Positions 32,850 through 44,194 of a stretch of 64,000 nt of DNA are shown piece by piece (the stretch's first letter is position 1; each line of letters opens with the position of its first letter). The stretch lies in NCBI GenBank assembly GCA_026122225.1, contig JANEZZ010002239.1:744001-808000 (forward strand), given 5' to 3'. The position numbers were made by a program, and so were the translations under genes. The DNA is from Heloderma charlesbogerti (Eukaryota; Chordata; Lepidosauria; Squamata; Helodermatidae). Under the pieces are notes generated by a model that searched no databases, was not told where the DNA came from, and saw only the letters and a list, made by a program, of their open reading frames with translations.

Positions 32850-33605
32850 CTAAAATGCCTGGGAAAATAAAAAGGTTTTCAGCTGGCGCCGGAAAAAATA
32901 CAGTGTAGGTGCCAGGCAAACCTCACTAGGGAGGTCATTCCACAGCCAGGGTGCCACAGCAGAAAAAGCGCTCCTCCTAGTAGCCAGCCGCCTCACTTCC
33001 TTTGGCAGGGGCTCATGGAGAAGGGTTGCTGAGGATGATCTTAAGGTCTGGGCAGGCACATATGGGAGGCGGCAGTCCTTCAGATAACCTGGCCTGGAGC
33101 CATTAGGGGCTTTGAATGTTAATACCAGCACTTTGAATCGGGCCCGGAAATGGACTGGCAGCCGGTGCAGCTGGAAGAGTACTGGCGTAATATGAGCTCG
33201 CAGGCCAGTCCCTGTTAACAATCTTGCTGCCGTATTTTGGACCAGCTGAAGTTTCCGGGCTGTTTTCAAAGGCAGCCCCACGTATAACACATTGCAGTAA
33301 TCCAGACGAGAAGTTATCAGAGCATGGATAACTGTAGCTAGGCTATCTCTGTCCAGATAAGGGCGTAGTTGGTATACCAGCCTAAGCTGATAAAAAGTGC
33401 TCCGTGCCACTGAGTTCACCTGTGCCTCAAGTGACAGTTCTGGATCCAAGAGCACTCCCAAACTATGAACGTGATCCTTTAGGGGGAGTGAAACCCCCTC
33501 CAGAACAGGCTGAACATCGCCTAGCCAGGCAGATGAACCACCCACTAACAGTACCTCCATCCTGTCTTGATTGAGCTTCAGTTTATTGGCCCTCATCCAG
33601 TCCAT
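32850..33605 (-). pseudogene. L2 polyprotein C-terminal fragment
   Basis: The longest intact piece (251 codons) of this L2 copy, from DWMRANKLKLNQDRMEVLL to the terminal FRRQLKTFLFSQAF. It covers the thumb-like and C-terminal region of the reverse transcriptase protein. The catalytic YADD lies just upstream in another frame (about 33690-33701), so the enzyme is dead. Confidence 0.85.
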
Positions 33606-35107
33606 TACCGTGCCCAGGCACTAATTCAGAACAGCCACTGCCTCACCTGGGTTTGATGAAAAAAAGAGGTAGAGCTGGGTATCATCTGCATATGGCACCT
33701 CAGCCCACACCTCCGGATAACCTCCCCTAGCAGTTTCATGTAGATGTTAAATGGCATGGGGAATAAGATAGAGCCCTGTGGAACCCTATGGCACAATTGC
33801 CATGGCACAGAGCAATAATCCCCCAGCACCACCTTCTGGAGTTAGCCATCCAAGTAGGAGCAGAACCACTGCAGTGCAGTGCCTCCAACTCCCAACCCAG
33901 ACAACCTATCCAGAAGGATACCATGGTCAATGGTATCGAAAGCCACTGAGAGGTCCAGGAGAATCAACAGGGTCGCACTCCCTCTGTTCCTCTCCTGGCA
34001 GAGGTCATCCCACAGGGTGGCCAAGGCAGTTTCCATTCCAAAACCAGGCCTGAAGCCTGACTGAGGTGGATCTAGATAATCCACTTCATTCAAGAGTGCC
34101 TGGCCCAGAATGTAACAGGCCATGAACCACTCAGAAAAGCTCCACTGGACGACACTGAGAAGATGCAATGCTGGTAGAAAAGAACTGTCTGTTTACCACC
34201 CTCACCGCCACAGAGTAGGCTCGATAGTGAGCTCTAACCTGTGTTCGGTCAGACTCAGCACGGGTTTTCCTCCACCTGTGTTCTAGCCATCTCCCCTCTT
34301 GCTTCATTGCCCTCAGCTCAGGTGTATACCAAGGAGCTGGCCAGACTCTGCTCAGGGGGAGAGGGCGCTTGGGTGCGATTGTATCAACCGCCCGAGTCAT
34401 TTCTGCATTCCACAGAGCAACCTGGGCTTCGACAGGAGCACCAGCCATACCAGCAGGAAAATCCCCCAGAGCCCTCTGGAATCCATCAGAATCCATTAGC
34501 CTCCAGGGGCGGACCATTTTAATAGGTCCTCCACCCTTGCAGAGGGGGAAGGCTGCCAAGAAGAGTCTAAATCTCAGCAGGAAGTGATCTGACCATGACA
34601 AAGGGTCACTTTTAGATCACCATCCTCCTGCCCAATCGAGAAAACCAAATCAAGCGTGTGTCCTTTTATATGTGTTGGGCTGATGACATGTTGGGACAGC
34701 CCCATGGTTGTTATGGTGGCCATGAAGTCCTGAGCTGCCCCAGATACAGCGGCCTTGGCATGGAAGTTGAGATCCCCCAGGACCATCATCCTAGGGGTCC
34801 TCAACAACAAGTCCGAGACCACCTCCATCAGCTCAGGCAGGGAGTCTGACGGGCAGCGGGGTGGATGGTACACCAACAAAATCCCTAATCTGTCCCAGGT
34901 ACCCAACACAAGGTACAAGCACTCAAGATCTGCACTCAAATGAGCAGGAAGCCTAGAGAGGGGGATCAAATTCCTATAAACCATGGCAACCCCCCCTCCC
35001 CGACCCTTGAGTCAGTGTTGGTACTGTACTGACTACCCAGGAGGGCACAGCTGGGAGAGAGTAACCCCTCCCAGTTCCCCCACCCAGGTCTCAGTAATAC
35101 ATACCAG

Positions 35108-35240
35108 GGCTAAATCTACACATAGCAATTACACCGTTATCATACTGTTTTCATAACTATTGGTGCCCATTGGTGTCACGTGTACCAATAGTTAAGATAA
35201 TGGTATGATAATGGTATAAATGCTATGTGTAGATTCAGCC
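35108..35240. mobile_element. 133-bp foldback MITE inside the L2
   Basis: Ends ggctaaatctacacatagca and tgctatgtgtagattcagcc are inverted repeats extending about 38 bp, through accgttatcatac/gtatgataatggt. Removal restores contiguous L2 endonuclease sequence (cataccag joined to gtcagcc). Short CAG direct repeats flank it, too short to assign a superfamily. Confidence 0.75.
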
Positions 35241-35519
35241 CAGGTCAGCCCCCTCATCCACAATCAAATCATGGATGAGGAAGATTTTATTTTGGACCAA
35301 CCTGGCATTCAGCAACAGCAACACCGGACCCGAGGGCAAGCTGGTAAGGCCACCAGGAACCATCAGGTTGGGGGAAGAACCAGAAGAGGGGATCGCCATA
35401 AGGTGTCTAGCCCCTCTTCTCTTCAGTGGGCTTGTTAATCCTCCAACGCCATACCTCCTCCTGCCCGTGGCCACAGTTATGCTCAATGGACTTCCCAGGC
35501 ACATATTAAAATGTTAAGA

Positions 35520-35965
35520 TGTAAAATATAAAACAGTATAAAAGAATGTAAAAGAGAGCAGCAGCTAAGAAGGAGCAGATAAGATCTGCATTTGTCCCTT
35601 TCTTCCTGGTCTTTAAAGCTGCTGCCCTCTGCTGCTGCTATTTGCTGCTAGTAACTGGTTGCTGGTATCTCTGGAGAAGGTGGGTCTTCATGTGCTCCTC
35701 CATGCGTCTCCAAGTGCGATGCTAAGTGCACACTTAGCGTTGCACTTGGCGTGACACCGAGGTGCTCCCTCTGGCAGCCCCGCCTTAAGTACCTGTTTGG
35801 CAGGGGCAGAAACAGGCTCAGGGTCCACCTGGTGCAGCTGGTCCTCTTCCCCACAAGCTCCAAATAACATGAATATTAAGCAATGAAATAGTGAGAAAGT
35901 CCAAGGGTGACTGTGCTCGTCATACTCCTTTATTTACCAATAGTGAGCAGCATGCACAATTGCAA
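35520..35965. other. no firm feature; possible L2 5' leader
   Basis: Contains a small palindrome (aagtgcgatgctaagtg...cacttagcgttgcactt) near 35713-35748 and CTG-rich text. It might be the 5' leader of the L2 on its left, but I cannot define a boundary. Confidence 0.3.
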
Positions 35966-35974
35966 AATAATAAT

Positions 35975-36110
35975 AATCACCACCACAATGTATTTATTAG
36001 GCCAACTCAAAGGTCACAAAATACCATGCAAGCTTTCAGGTTCTCCAGAACTCTTCATCAGGCAGGATAATAAACAAACCAAAGTGGGAGGGGGAAGGGA
36101 GTGGTTAATG
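35975..36110 (-). mobile_element. Penelope-like element 3' end
   Basis: The minus strand reads cctgatgaagagttctggag, then gaaagcttgcatggtatttt and tttgagttggcctaataaat, a typical Penelope-like 3' end. Its extent to the right is unclear; 36110-36480 may be the decayed body. Confidence 0.55.
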
Positions 36111-36489
36111 GGCAAGCCATGGAGTCTGCACTTGGTTACAGTCTTAAGATGGAAAGGGGGAGGAGGCTGCGGACTTTCAGCTTAGGCTCTACCAGGTAAA
36201 GATATGGTTTCAGGCTGCACCTGGGACCCTTTCAAGGGTTTCTGGGGAGAAGAAACAAACCAACAATGGGTGATCCCCCATTTTTGAAAATATAAAATCC
36301 AGCTGTTACTCAAAAACCATGTCCATCCTTAGGCAAAACACAGTTTCCTTGGTAGGCAACTCCACCCCCCCCCCCCAAACGTAACTAGAGAGAAGCCAGG
36401 CAGTTTTTATATTAACAACACTGGAGATAATTTTAGATGGTGCACTAAGTTGAAAAGTCAGTGGAAGCCAAATTGGGTAGCACAATGCA

Positions 36490-36890
36490 CAATGATATGG
36501 GTAGCGCAATCTGTGGTGCCTGGGCGAGTTGTGGACATTCCCAGGACCTGAGGAGGGGGAATCCAACAGCGAGTCATTCCCCCTCCCCCATACCACAGCA
36601 GCCGCTTCTTCGAGCTTGCAACAGCAACCTCAGAGGAGCTCAGGGAAGGTGAAAAGGGGGCAGGTCAGTGGGTGGGAAGACGAGAGGCCATTATCCACAG
36701 GCCTTTCCGTTGCCATCTCTGCCCAGCCCCTGTAACTCATCTAGATGGGCTCAGAGGCTGAAACTTTTTTTTTTTTTTTTTTACTGAGGAATGGGAGGCG
36801 AACCAGCCTCTCTCTTCCTCCCACCCTGCCTAGCTCTTGCAGGCAGGGCATAGGATACACACAGTGCTCTCTTAGGATTGCCCTCTTAGT
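36490..36890. repeat. GC-rich hairpin-bearing block
   Basis: Holds gggaggcgaaccagcctctc and ctgcctagctcttgcaggcag stems, a poly-T at about 36765-36782, and ends ctcttaggattgccctctta, reminiscent of the multi-hairpin MITE terminus. Not resolved further. Confidence 0.4.
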
Positions 36891-37570
36891 TGAATACTGA
36901 TAATTCACTATAGCCAACATGATGATTATCCAACATTATGATATATTAGCAAAAATGCGCCTATCCATTTTAGTTGGATACCATCACAAAATGAAAGATT
37001 CTTCCTATAAATTCACTTTCATGTTTGTCTTATTTACTTGCATTTTAGTGCATTTCTTTGTCAGTCTTAATGCCTCTCACTGAAAGCAAAAATCTGCAAG
37101 ACTTGATGGACCATTTGTCTTATCTGGTATGGCATTTCATCTGTTCATCCCTGATTAATTAATTACCAGATTAATAGTACATTTCACAGTAACCAAACTG
37201 TAATTTGTACAAATTTGTTTAGTCAAGGGAAGAAGCTGAAAATGTTAAAATGAAATAATCCAACAAAGACAGGCAGAATGTTAAAAGAAAAGAGATTAAA
37301 ACTGGTTCTAGTGGGAGCAAAATGAATCACATTATCAAAGTGTAATGCAACAGGGAAGGCAGAATGATAGATTATAGATGAGATTAGAAGATGGGGATTA
37401 CCTAAGGGTTTTATAAGAATTCACAAACTGTATTTTTACATAATCTTTTTGCTTTAGCACAAAAGGAAAGAGCTGCTCATGTCTTAGCATACACAGATAT
37501 TCTTTGCTCATACAGAGGCTGTGTTCACTTTGCCACCCACATTAGTGCAGTATATTTTACACTCATCAAA
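36890..37570. other. no recognisable feature
   Basis: AT-rich gene-free sequence. Confidence 0.45.
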
Positions 37571-37576
37571 TTAGTT

Positions 37577-37652
37577 TAGCCTGCTGCCTGGGGATGATGG
37601 GAGTTGTAGCTCAACACATGGAGGGAGCTGGGTTGGGGAAGGCTGCTTTAGC
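37577..37652. mobile_element. foldback MITE, right half only
   Basis: Reads ggggatgatgggagttgtag, ctcaacacatggagggagct and gggttggggaaggctg, the right arm of the family. The left arm is missing. Confidence 0.6.
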
Positions 37653-37659
37653 TGAAGGG

Positions 37660-39940
37660 ATATTATGTCCATATGACATTTTGCATATCTTAAAATTGTT
37701 GTGAGCAGGAGTCCATGCAGATCTTTTCATTTCATGAACCCTTTAGGTTCAACATAGTCAAGCAACATGTCTTCCGACAATATGGTTCATTGATATTGTA
37801 ACCCATCAAAACATTAAGCATGGGATACAGACATGGACATGTGTTGAGTGGATAATCACATATACTAGGATGAATGAATGAAAAATGCCATTAACTCAGC
37901 CATTAACACTTATCACACTATTGACTTGCATTTACTGCATTTACGTAATAGGGAGGGGGAGTGAAAGAGAAGGGAGAATATGCAATATTTTGATTAACAC
38001 ATTTCTGGGAATCTGAGTGCTATTTATGTTCATATGAGTGCATGAATGGAGAGTATTGAGTCAGTAGATGTGTGGGTGAATGACCCCTTGATGGTATCCA
38101 ATGATGTTTAGTTCCCTGATGGTACTACCCAAGTAGATATAGTTACAGAGCTGGCACTGGGGGTTATTGCAGGCATTTGCTCCTAGATTTATTGTTTATT
38201 TTAGGTGGCTTCTTGTTGCTATTGTGTACCTGCTTCTGATGTGGGGTGTGTGTGGGGGGGGCTCTCTGTGAGAATTTGTTTATTATGGTGTTTCTATCAA
38301 CACTTTAAAAATTCCAGTGGCTGTTTCTTCCAGAATAGGCTGGAACTTGTAAATAGTCATGTTCCCTGCTTCTAGGGTTCACTGTCATCCCAAGGAGGGG
38401 TGATTCCAATGAATCACAGGCCACCCCACTTTGGCATGAGCCTTCAGCACACCCTTTCATATTCTCCTGGCCTGAGGACATAGCTCTGACTCAGGATGAC
38501 TCCCCTGCAGCTTTTTCCTGTCCCACAGCCATGCAGGACCATAAGACTACAGAAGTAGCCACAGCCATGGGCCCTTTAATGATTACAGACAGCATCCAGT
38601 AGTGGTGGAGCCACTGAAAGACCAGTAAGGCCTCTAGTCCTTTGCTGAGACAATATCATTCTTCAGCTCAGCTAATAGAACATGCTGGGAGCTATTTGTG
38701 GTTCTGACTGGTGCTTGTCTGAATCTGCTAGGACTAAACTTGTAGCAATCAATCAGCAAAAAAGACAGTCCCTACCTACAGGCTTACAATCTATCAGAAC
38801 ATGGGAACCAGAAATCCGATGATGTTGCAGGGCAGAGCATGAGAAGGCCAGGAGAGGTCAAAAAGTGGGTGTTGTTGGCCTTGGAAAAAATATGAAGACC
38901 CCCTCAAAAGTATCAGACATGCCTGCTCTGTCTGTTCATCACCAACCTAGGTTTGTGATAGCAGAAATCCAGGTCAGTTTCTCTAGCTTAAGATCCCATT
39001 ATTTCTGTCTTTCTGATTCAAGTCTTACGACATGGATGTAGGTCAGGTTGTCCAAGCAAGCTTATCCCAGAGATCTATCAAATGATACCACTAAACACTA
39101 CACCAGAGCTGAGGTTACCTTGCGTCCTACCCTGCACTAAAAAAGTACACATCTACTATTGTGATACATTGTAATGCCCAGTTGCTGATTGCTTTTGTTA
39201 AAAACAGTCTCTCTGTATAAAATTAATAATTTTCCTCAGCAGATATGCTGCCTAAGCAAAGTTTGACCTAAAACAATTCTTCTAGTCATATTATAAATCC
39301 ATGAAAATAGGGGGCATATAATGCAAAGGCAGCTAGACCTTTAACAATAGCGTCATGAAAGACGCTGCTATAATTAATGATACTTCAGGAAGATTTATGG
39401 GCCTCAGACAGAGATAAAACAGAAATATCATTGCTTCTTTGCCTCCCATCATTTTATCCTCTATAAAATTTTATGTGAAATAAGTCAAATGAAAAATGTA
39501 AGCTCTTAATCTTTTCCTCGAGTCCCGTCTATTACTTGATGAACACTTTTGCAGAATAAATTAGAGTTTTTTATTTCTTATGTATGCACCATTTTGTATT
39601 TGAAAAGCAGGAAAAAAGAAACTGCCAGGCTGGCCAAGGCATACTCCAGGGCAGTGATAGAGAGGAAATGAGGAAGGACCATTCTCCATTATTTGCTTTT
39701 CTGTTTTTGTAAAATATCATGTGAAACTATTCTTATTCAATGATCAAGCAATTGGTTTGGTTGGGCTGGTCCTGTGCTGGGCAGCTGTGTTTTGGACAAT
39801 TGTTAATCTTCAGAAACCACAGAGTAAACCTTACCATCAAACCTGCAAGGGTCAGAAACAAAAGTAGGAGATAACTGAGATAATGCATATGTATTTGTAA
39901 TTAAGTTGCAATACGCTTTCTGAGTTTAGCTTGAAAAGTG
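37660..39940. other. gene-free; one low-copy interspersed segment
   Basis: No exon recognised. Positions about 38460-38650 resemble 58670-58830 (shared order: gaggacatagctctg, cagccatgcag/cagccactaca, gcatccagtagtggtgga, ccactgaaagaccagtaagg against cctctgacagtcctgg). This indicates an unnamed interspersed family with at least two copies in the window. Confidence 0.4.
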
Positions 39941-40080
39941 GATATAATTCTAAATTTGTTGTTTATTCAGTCAGTCGCTTCTGACTCTTTGTGACTTCAT
40001 GGACCAGCCCACGCCAGAGCTTCCTGTCAGCTGTCGCCACCTCCAGCTCCCCCAAGGTCGAGTCCGTCACCTCCACAATA

Positions 40081-41135
40081 TCATCCATCCATCTTGCCCT
40101 TGGTCAGCCCCTCTTCCTTTTGCCTTCCACTTTCCCGAGCATCAGCGTCTTCTCCAGATTTCCTCCAACACCACAGTTCAAAAGCATCTATCTTCCTTCG
40201 CTCAGCCTTCCTTATGGTCCAGCTCTCGCAGCCATAGGTTACTATAGGGAATACCATTGCTTTAACTATGCGGACCTTTGTTGTCAGTGTGATGTCTCTG
40301 CTCTTAACTATTTTATCAAGATTTGTCATTGCTGTCCTCCCAAGAAGTAAACGTCTTCTGATTTCCTGGCTGCAGTCAGCGTCTGCAGTAATCTTTGCGC
40401 CTAGAAAGACAAAGTCTGTCACTGCCTCCATGTTTTCTCCCTCTATTTGCCAGTTATCAATCAAGCTGGTTGCCATAATCTTGGTTTTTTTGAGGTTTAA
40501 TTGCAACCCAGCTTTTGCACTTTCTTCTTTCACCTTCATCATAAGGTTCCTCAGCTCCTCCTCACTTTCAGCCATCAAAGTGGTATCATCTGCATATCTG
40601 AGATTGTTAATGTTTCTTCCAGCGATTTTAACTCCAGCCTCAGCTTCATCAAGCCCAGCACGTTGCATGATGTGTTCTGTATACAGGTTGAATAGGTAGG
40701 ATGAGAGTATACAACCCTGCCGTACTCCTTTCCCAATCTTAAACCAGTCCGTTGTTCCATGGTCTGTTCTTACCGTTGCTACTTGGTCGTTATACAGATT
40801 CCTCAGGAGGCAGACAAGATGACTTGGTATCCCCATACCACCAAGAACTTGCCACAATTTGTGATGATCCACACAGTCAAAGGCTTTAGAATAGTCAATG
40901 AAACAGAAATAGATGTTTTTCTGAAACTCCCTGGCTTTCTCCATTATCCAGCGGATATTGGCAATTTGGTCTCTAGTTCCTCTGCCTTTTCGAAACCCAG
41001 CTTGTACATCTGGCAATTCTCGTTCCATGAATTGCTGGAGTCTACCTTGCAAGATCTTGAGTATTACCTTACTGGCATGTGAAATAAGTGCCACTGTTCG
41101 ATAGTTTGAACATTCTTTGCTGCTTCCGTTTTTTT
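40081..41135 (-). pseudogene. BovB reverse transcriptase fragment
   Basis: An open stretch with all central RT blocks: CSNYRTVALISHASKVILKI, QAGFRKGRGTRDQIANIRWI, FIDYSKAFDCVDHHKLWQVL, GKGVRQGCILSSYLFNLY, LRYADDTTLMAESEEELRN (YADD near 40586-40597) and IVTYGCESWTIRKAERR. It is joined to the endonuclease-linker frame by one indel in the T7 run at 41129-41135 (A7 in the coding strand). After DAFELWCWR the frame runs through a deletion, so the C-terminal zinc-knuckle-like part is lost. Confidence 0.92.
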
Positions 41136-42309
41136 GGTATGGGGATATAGGTTGATTGTTTCCAATCTGTTGGCCATTCTTGTGTTTTCCAAATTTGCTG
41201 GCATATGGCATGCATCACCTTGACAGCATCATCTTGCAAGATTTTAGACAGTTCAGCTGGGATACCGTCATCTCCTGCTACCTTGTTACTAGCAATTCTT
41301 CTTAAGGCCCATTCAACCTCACTCTTCAGGATGTCTGGCTCTAGCTCACTGACCACACCATCAAATCTATCCCCGATATTATTATCCTTCCTATACAGAT
41401 ATTCCGTATATTCTTGCCACCTTTTCTTGATCTCTTCTGCTTCTGTTAGGTCCTTGCCATCTTTGTTTTTGATCATACCCATTTTTGCCTGGAATTTACC
41501 TCCAATGTTTCTAATTTTCTGGAAGAGGTCTCTTGTCCTTCCTATTCTGTTATCTTCTTCTGCTTCTGCACATTGCTTGTTTAAATATAATTCCTTATCT
41601 CTTCTGGCTAACCTCTGGAATTTTGCATTTAATTGGGCATATCTCCCCCTATCACTGTTGCCTTTTGCTTTCCTTCTTTCTTGGGCTGCTTCCAGTGTCT
41701 TAGCAGACAGCCATCTTGCCTTCTTGGTTTTCTTTTTCTTTGGAACGTTTTTTGTTGCCGCCTCCTGAACAATCTTGCAAACTTCTGTCCATAGTTCTTC
41801 CGGGACCCTATCTACTAAATCTAGTCCCTTAAATCTATTCTTCACCTCCACTGCATATTCATGAGGAATATTAGTGAGCTCATATCTAACTGATCTGTGG
41901 GTCTTCCCTATTCTCTTTAGTCTGATTCTAAATTGTGCAATAAGAAGTTCGTGATCTGAACTACAATCCGCTCCGGGTCTTGTTTTTAACAACTGCATAG
42001 ATGTCCACCACCTTTGGCTACAAAGGATGTAGTCAATCTGATTTCGGTGTTGACCGTCTGGTGAAGTCCATGTATAAAGTCGTCTCTTAGGTTGTTGGAA
42101 GAGAGTGTTTGTTATGCACAGTGAGTTGTCTTGGCAAAATTCTATCAGCCTATGTCCTGCTTCATTTTGTTCTCCCAGGCCATGCTTGCCTGTAATTCCA
42201 GGTGTCATTTGACTACCCACCTTAGCATTCCAGTCTCCTGTAATGAAAATAACATCTTTGTTTGGCGTACTATCCAGTAGGCGCTGCAGATCCTCATAGA
42301 ACTGATGTA
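41130..42309 (-). pseudogene. BovB endonuclease C-part and linker
   Basis: Open from the hAT insertion point to the A7 indel. Motifs: VIFITGDWNAKVGSQM at the start, NQIDYILCSQRWW, the catalytic SSDHELLIAQF, then a basic linker (KKKKTKKARWLS) and the thumb-proximal SNKVAGDDGIPAELSKIL before the RT. Intact over nearly 390 codons, which points to a young insertion. Confidence 0.9.
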
Positions 42310-42317
42310 CTTCTGCT

Positions 42318-43283
42318 TAGGGATGGCGGAGAATTTCTCCACGAATCTTCGGAAGGCCGAGTGCCGAGGCATTCGGCCCCCCGAAAGTGTTGGGGAAATT
42401 CTCTGCCGGCCCCCCGCCCCCCCCCCCGTGATGGGACTTACCTTCAGCGAATGTCCTTCTCGGCGGCGGGTCCCAGCGGCGGTTCGGCGGCAGTTCGTCG
42501 GGGGCAGGGGTGCCGGCCGGTCTCCCAACCGGCTGCCACCGCCGCCATTACAAAATAAAAAAGTAAAACAAAAACAAAAACACACACCCGTGATAGGCTA
42601 CGTGACGATTTACGTAGCCTATCACGGCTAGATTTCCAAAATCAGCCGTGATAGGCTACGTAAATCGTCACATAGCCTATCACGGGTGACTTTGGGGGGG
42701 AAAAAAAAAGCGCGTACGCAAATGGCGACGGCCCATGGGCGCCGCCATTTGCGTTCCTTATTTTGGCACGTCTAGTCTACATAAAGATTTACGTAGACTA
42801 CAGTGAAAATAAGGGCAATGCAAATAGTGTTCCCTTATTTTCGCCGTAGTCTACGTAAATCTTTACGTAGACTAGACGTGCCAAAATAAGGAACGCAAAT
42901 GGCGGCGCCCATGGGCCGCCACCATTTGCGTACACGCTTTTCCCCCCCCCAAAGTCACCCGTGATAGGCTACGTGACGATTAATGTAGCCTATCACGGCT
43001 GACTTTGGAAATCTAGCTGTGATAGGCTATGTTAATCGTTATGTAGCCTATCACGGGTTGTTTTTTTTTTTACGTTTTCTTTTGCGGCCGGGGAGACAGG
43101 GCGCTTCTCCCCGGCCTGAATTTCGGCCGGGCGAAGTGGGGCAGCTCCCCCCCCGCCTGAATTTTGGCCGGGCGAGGCGGGATGCCTCCCCCCCTTGCCT
43201 GAACTTCGGGGGGAGAAGCGAAGCACCTCCCCCCCACCGCGAATCACCCCTGCGAAAAGGTAAGTGACTTTTGTACATCCCTA
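42318..43283. mobile_element. TAGGGATG hAT-type multi-palindrome element, copy 1 (966 bp)
   Basis: Ends TAGGGATG and CATCCCTA; perfect 8-bp target duplication cttctgct (42310-42317, 43284-43291); inserted in the BovB endonuclease. The core (about 42588-43057) is one giant inverted repeat made of smaller palindromes: two gtgataggctacgt stems on each side, then caaatggcggc/gccgccatttg with cccatggg at the centre, then tagtctacgtaaa/tttacgtagacta. The right side has about 3.5 units of a 40-bp GC-rich tandem repeat (43087-43240). AAGGTAAGT splice-donor-like strings point outward at both ends (minus strand 42436-42444, plus strand 43257-43265). No transposase frame. Confidence 0.93.
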
Positions 43284-43291
43284 CTTCTGCT

Positions 43292-43833
43292 TCTTCAGCA
43301 TCTGTGGTTGGGGCATATATTTGGATCACTGTGATGTTAAATGGCTTACCCTGAATTCGAACTGAGATCATTCTGTCATTTTTTGGATTGTATCCAAGCA
43401 CTGCTTTAGCCACTTTGTTATTAATTATGAAGGCTACTCCATTTCTTCTGTGGTCCTGTTGTCCACAGTAATAGATCTGGTGGTCATTTGATGTGAAGTA
43501 GCCCATTCCAGTCCATTTCAGTTCACTGACACCCAAAATGTCTATATTTAATCTTGACATCTCCGCAATAACCACATCCAATTTGCCCTGGCTCATAGAT
43601 CTTACATTCCAGGTTCCTATGGTGTGTTGATCTTTAGAACATCGGATTCGTCGTTCACCACCAGCACCATCAGCTGCTAGCCGTCCTTTCGGCTTTGAGC
43701 TAGCTGTGTCATCACATCTGGGGCTAGTTGAACTTATCCTCTGTTCCTCCCCAGTAGCATTTTGACCATCTTCCGACCTGGGAGTCCCATCTTCCGATGG
43801 TATACCGACATATCTCTGGTTGTACTGATCCAT
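43292..43833 (-). pseudogene. BovB endonuclease N-part, cut by hAT insertion
   Basis: Starts MDQYNQRYVGIPSEDGTP, with a low-complexity leader, then TIGTWNVRSMSQGKLDVVIA, DILGVSELKWTGMG, QIYYCGQQDHRRNGVAFII and FNITVIQIYAPTTDAEEAEV, where the hAT element interrupts it. TWN and the E of SELKW are the usual metal-site motifs of apurinic-type LINE endonucleases. The frame continues across the insert into 42309 once the insert and duplicated octamer are removed. Confidence 0.9.
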
Positions 43834-44194
43834 TTAGTTTTCATGGCAAGAATACTGGGGTGGGTTGCCGTTTCCTTCCCCAGGGATCGTATTTAGTCTG
43901 ACCTCTCTGCCATGACCTTCCCATCTTGGGTGTCCCTTCACGGTTTAGCTCATGACGTCATTGAGGTGCTCAAGCTCCAGCACCACAACAAGGTAACAAT
44001 CTCCTTTGCTGGAGATAATTCTAAATAACAACAACAACAACAATAACAATTGCATGTGAAGTGCTTTAGACATACATGCTAAGTAGTAGTAGATGTGATA
44101 GGAAGCAGAGCTAGAAAATTGGGCAGATCTAGAGATAAGGAGAAAAAGAGAAGAAGTAAAAGCAGCTACCATACAGGACAAAGGTAGAGCTCTT

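Larger units (their letters stand above)
32640..35520 (-). mobile_element. L2-clade LINE with endonuclease, internal deletion
   Basis: The 3' end at 32640 has an (ATTT)-type tail and the signature gaaccgcccagagagcttca and gggcggtatagaaatg. Going 5': C-terminal RT domain 32850-33605 (SRLDYCNVLYVGLPLK, LQLVQNTAARLLTGT, RSAFSAVAPWLWNDLP, LKTFLFSQAF); palm 33626-34168 (FQSGFRPG-like, LLILLDLSVAFDTIDHGIL, VPQGSI, then YADD out of frame); endonuclease 34131-34984 and 35235-35504 (LLLLNARLVQNKIFLIHDLI, PTHIKGHTLDLVFS, SWSDHFLL). Between the end of the endonuclease region (CRPVELF) and the RT (near 34131-34168) the linker and first RT blocks are missing, so several hundred bases were deleted. A MITE sits at 35108-35240. 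Confidence 0.87.
39956..44014 (-). mobile_element. full-length BovB (RTE) LINE with 12-bp TSD
   Basis: Flanked by perfect direct repeats ataattctaaat (39944-39955 and 44015-44026). The minus-strand element starts near 44014 (leader cttgttgtggtgctggagct and a segment with ggaaacggcaacccacccca) and ends cagaagcgactgactgaata plus aacaacaa. Without the 966-bp hAT insert and its 8-bp duplication it is about 3.08 kb, the usual BovB size. Coding order: endonuclease (LGTWNVRSM-like, ELKWTGMG, GDWNAKVG, SSDHELL), then RT (FIDYSKAFDCVDH, GVRQGCILS, YADDTTLMAES), then RKAERRKIDAFELWCWR. Lesions: the hAT insert, one indel in an A7 run, and a 3' coding deletion of about 130 bp relative to the copy at 48546. 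Confidence 0.93.

Noticed and set aside
41205..41768. 187-codon plus-strand frame
   Set aside because: Antisense shadow of the BovB linker and endonuclease coding region.
42588..43057. Regularly repeated palindromes resembling a CRISPR array
   Set aside because: Repeats are inverted, differ in length, lack unique spacers of constant size, and lie inside an element with transposon ends and target duplications in a vertebrate genome.
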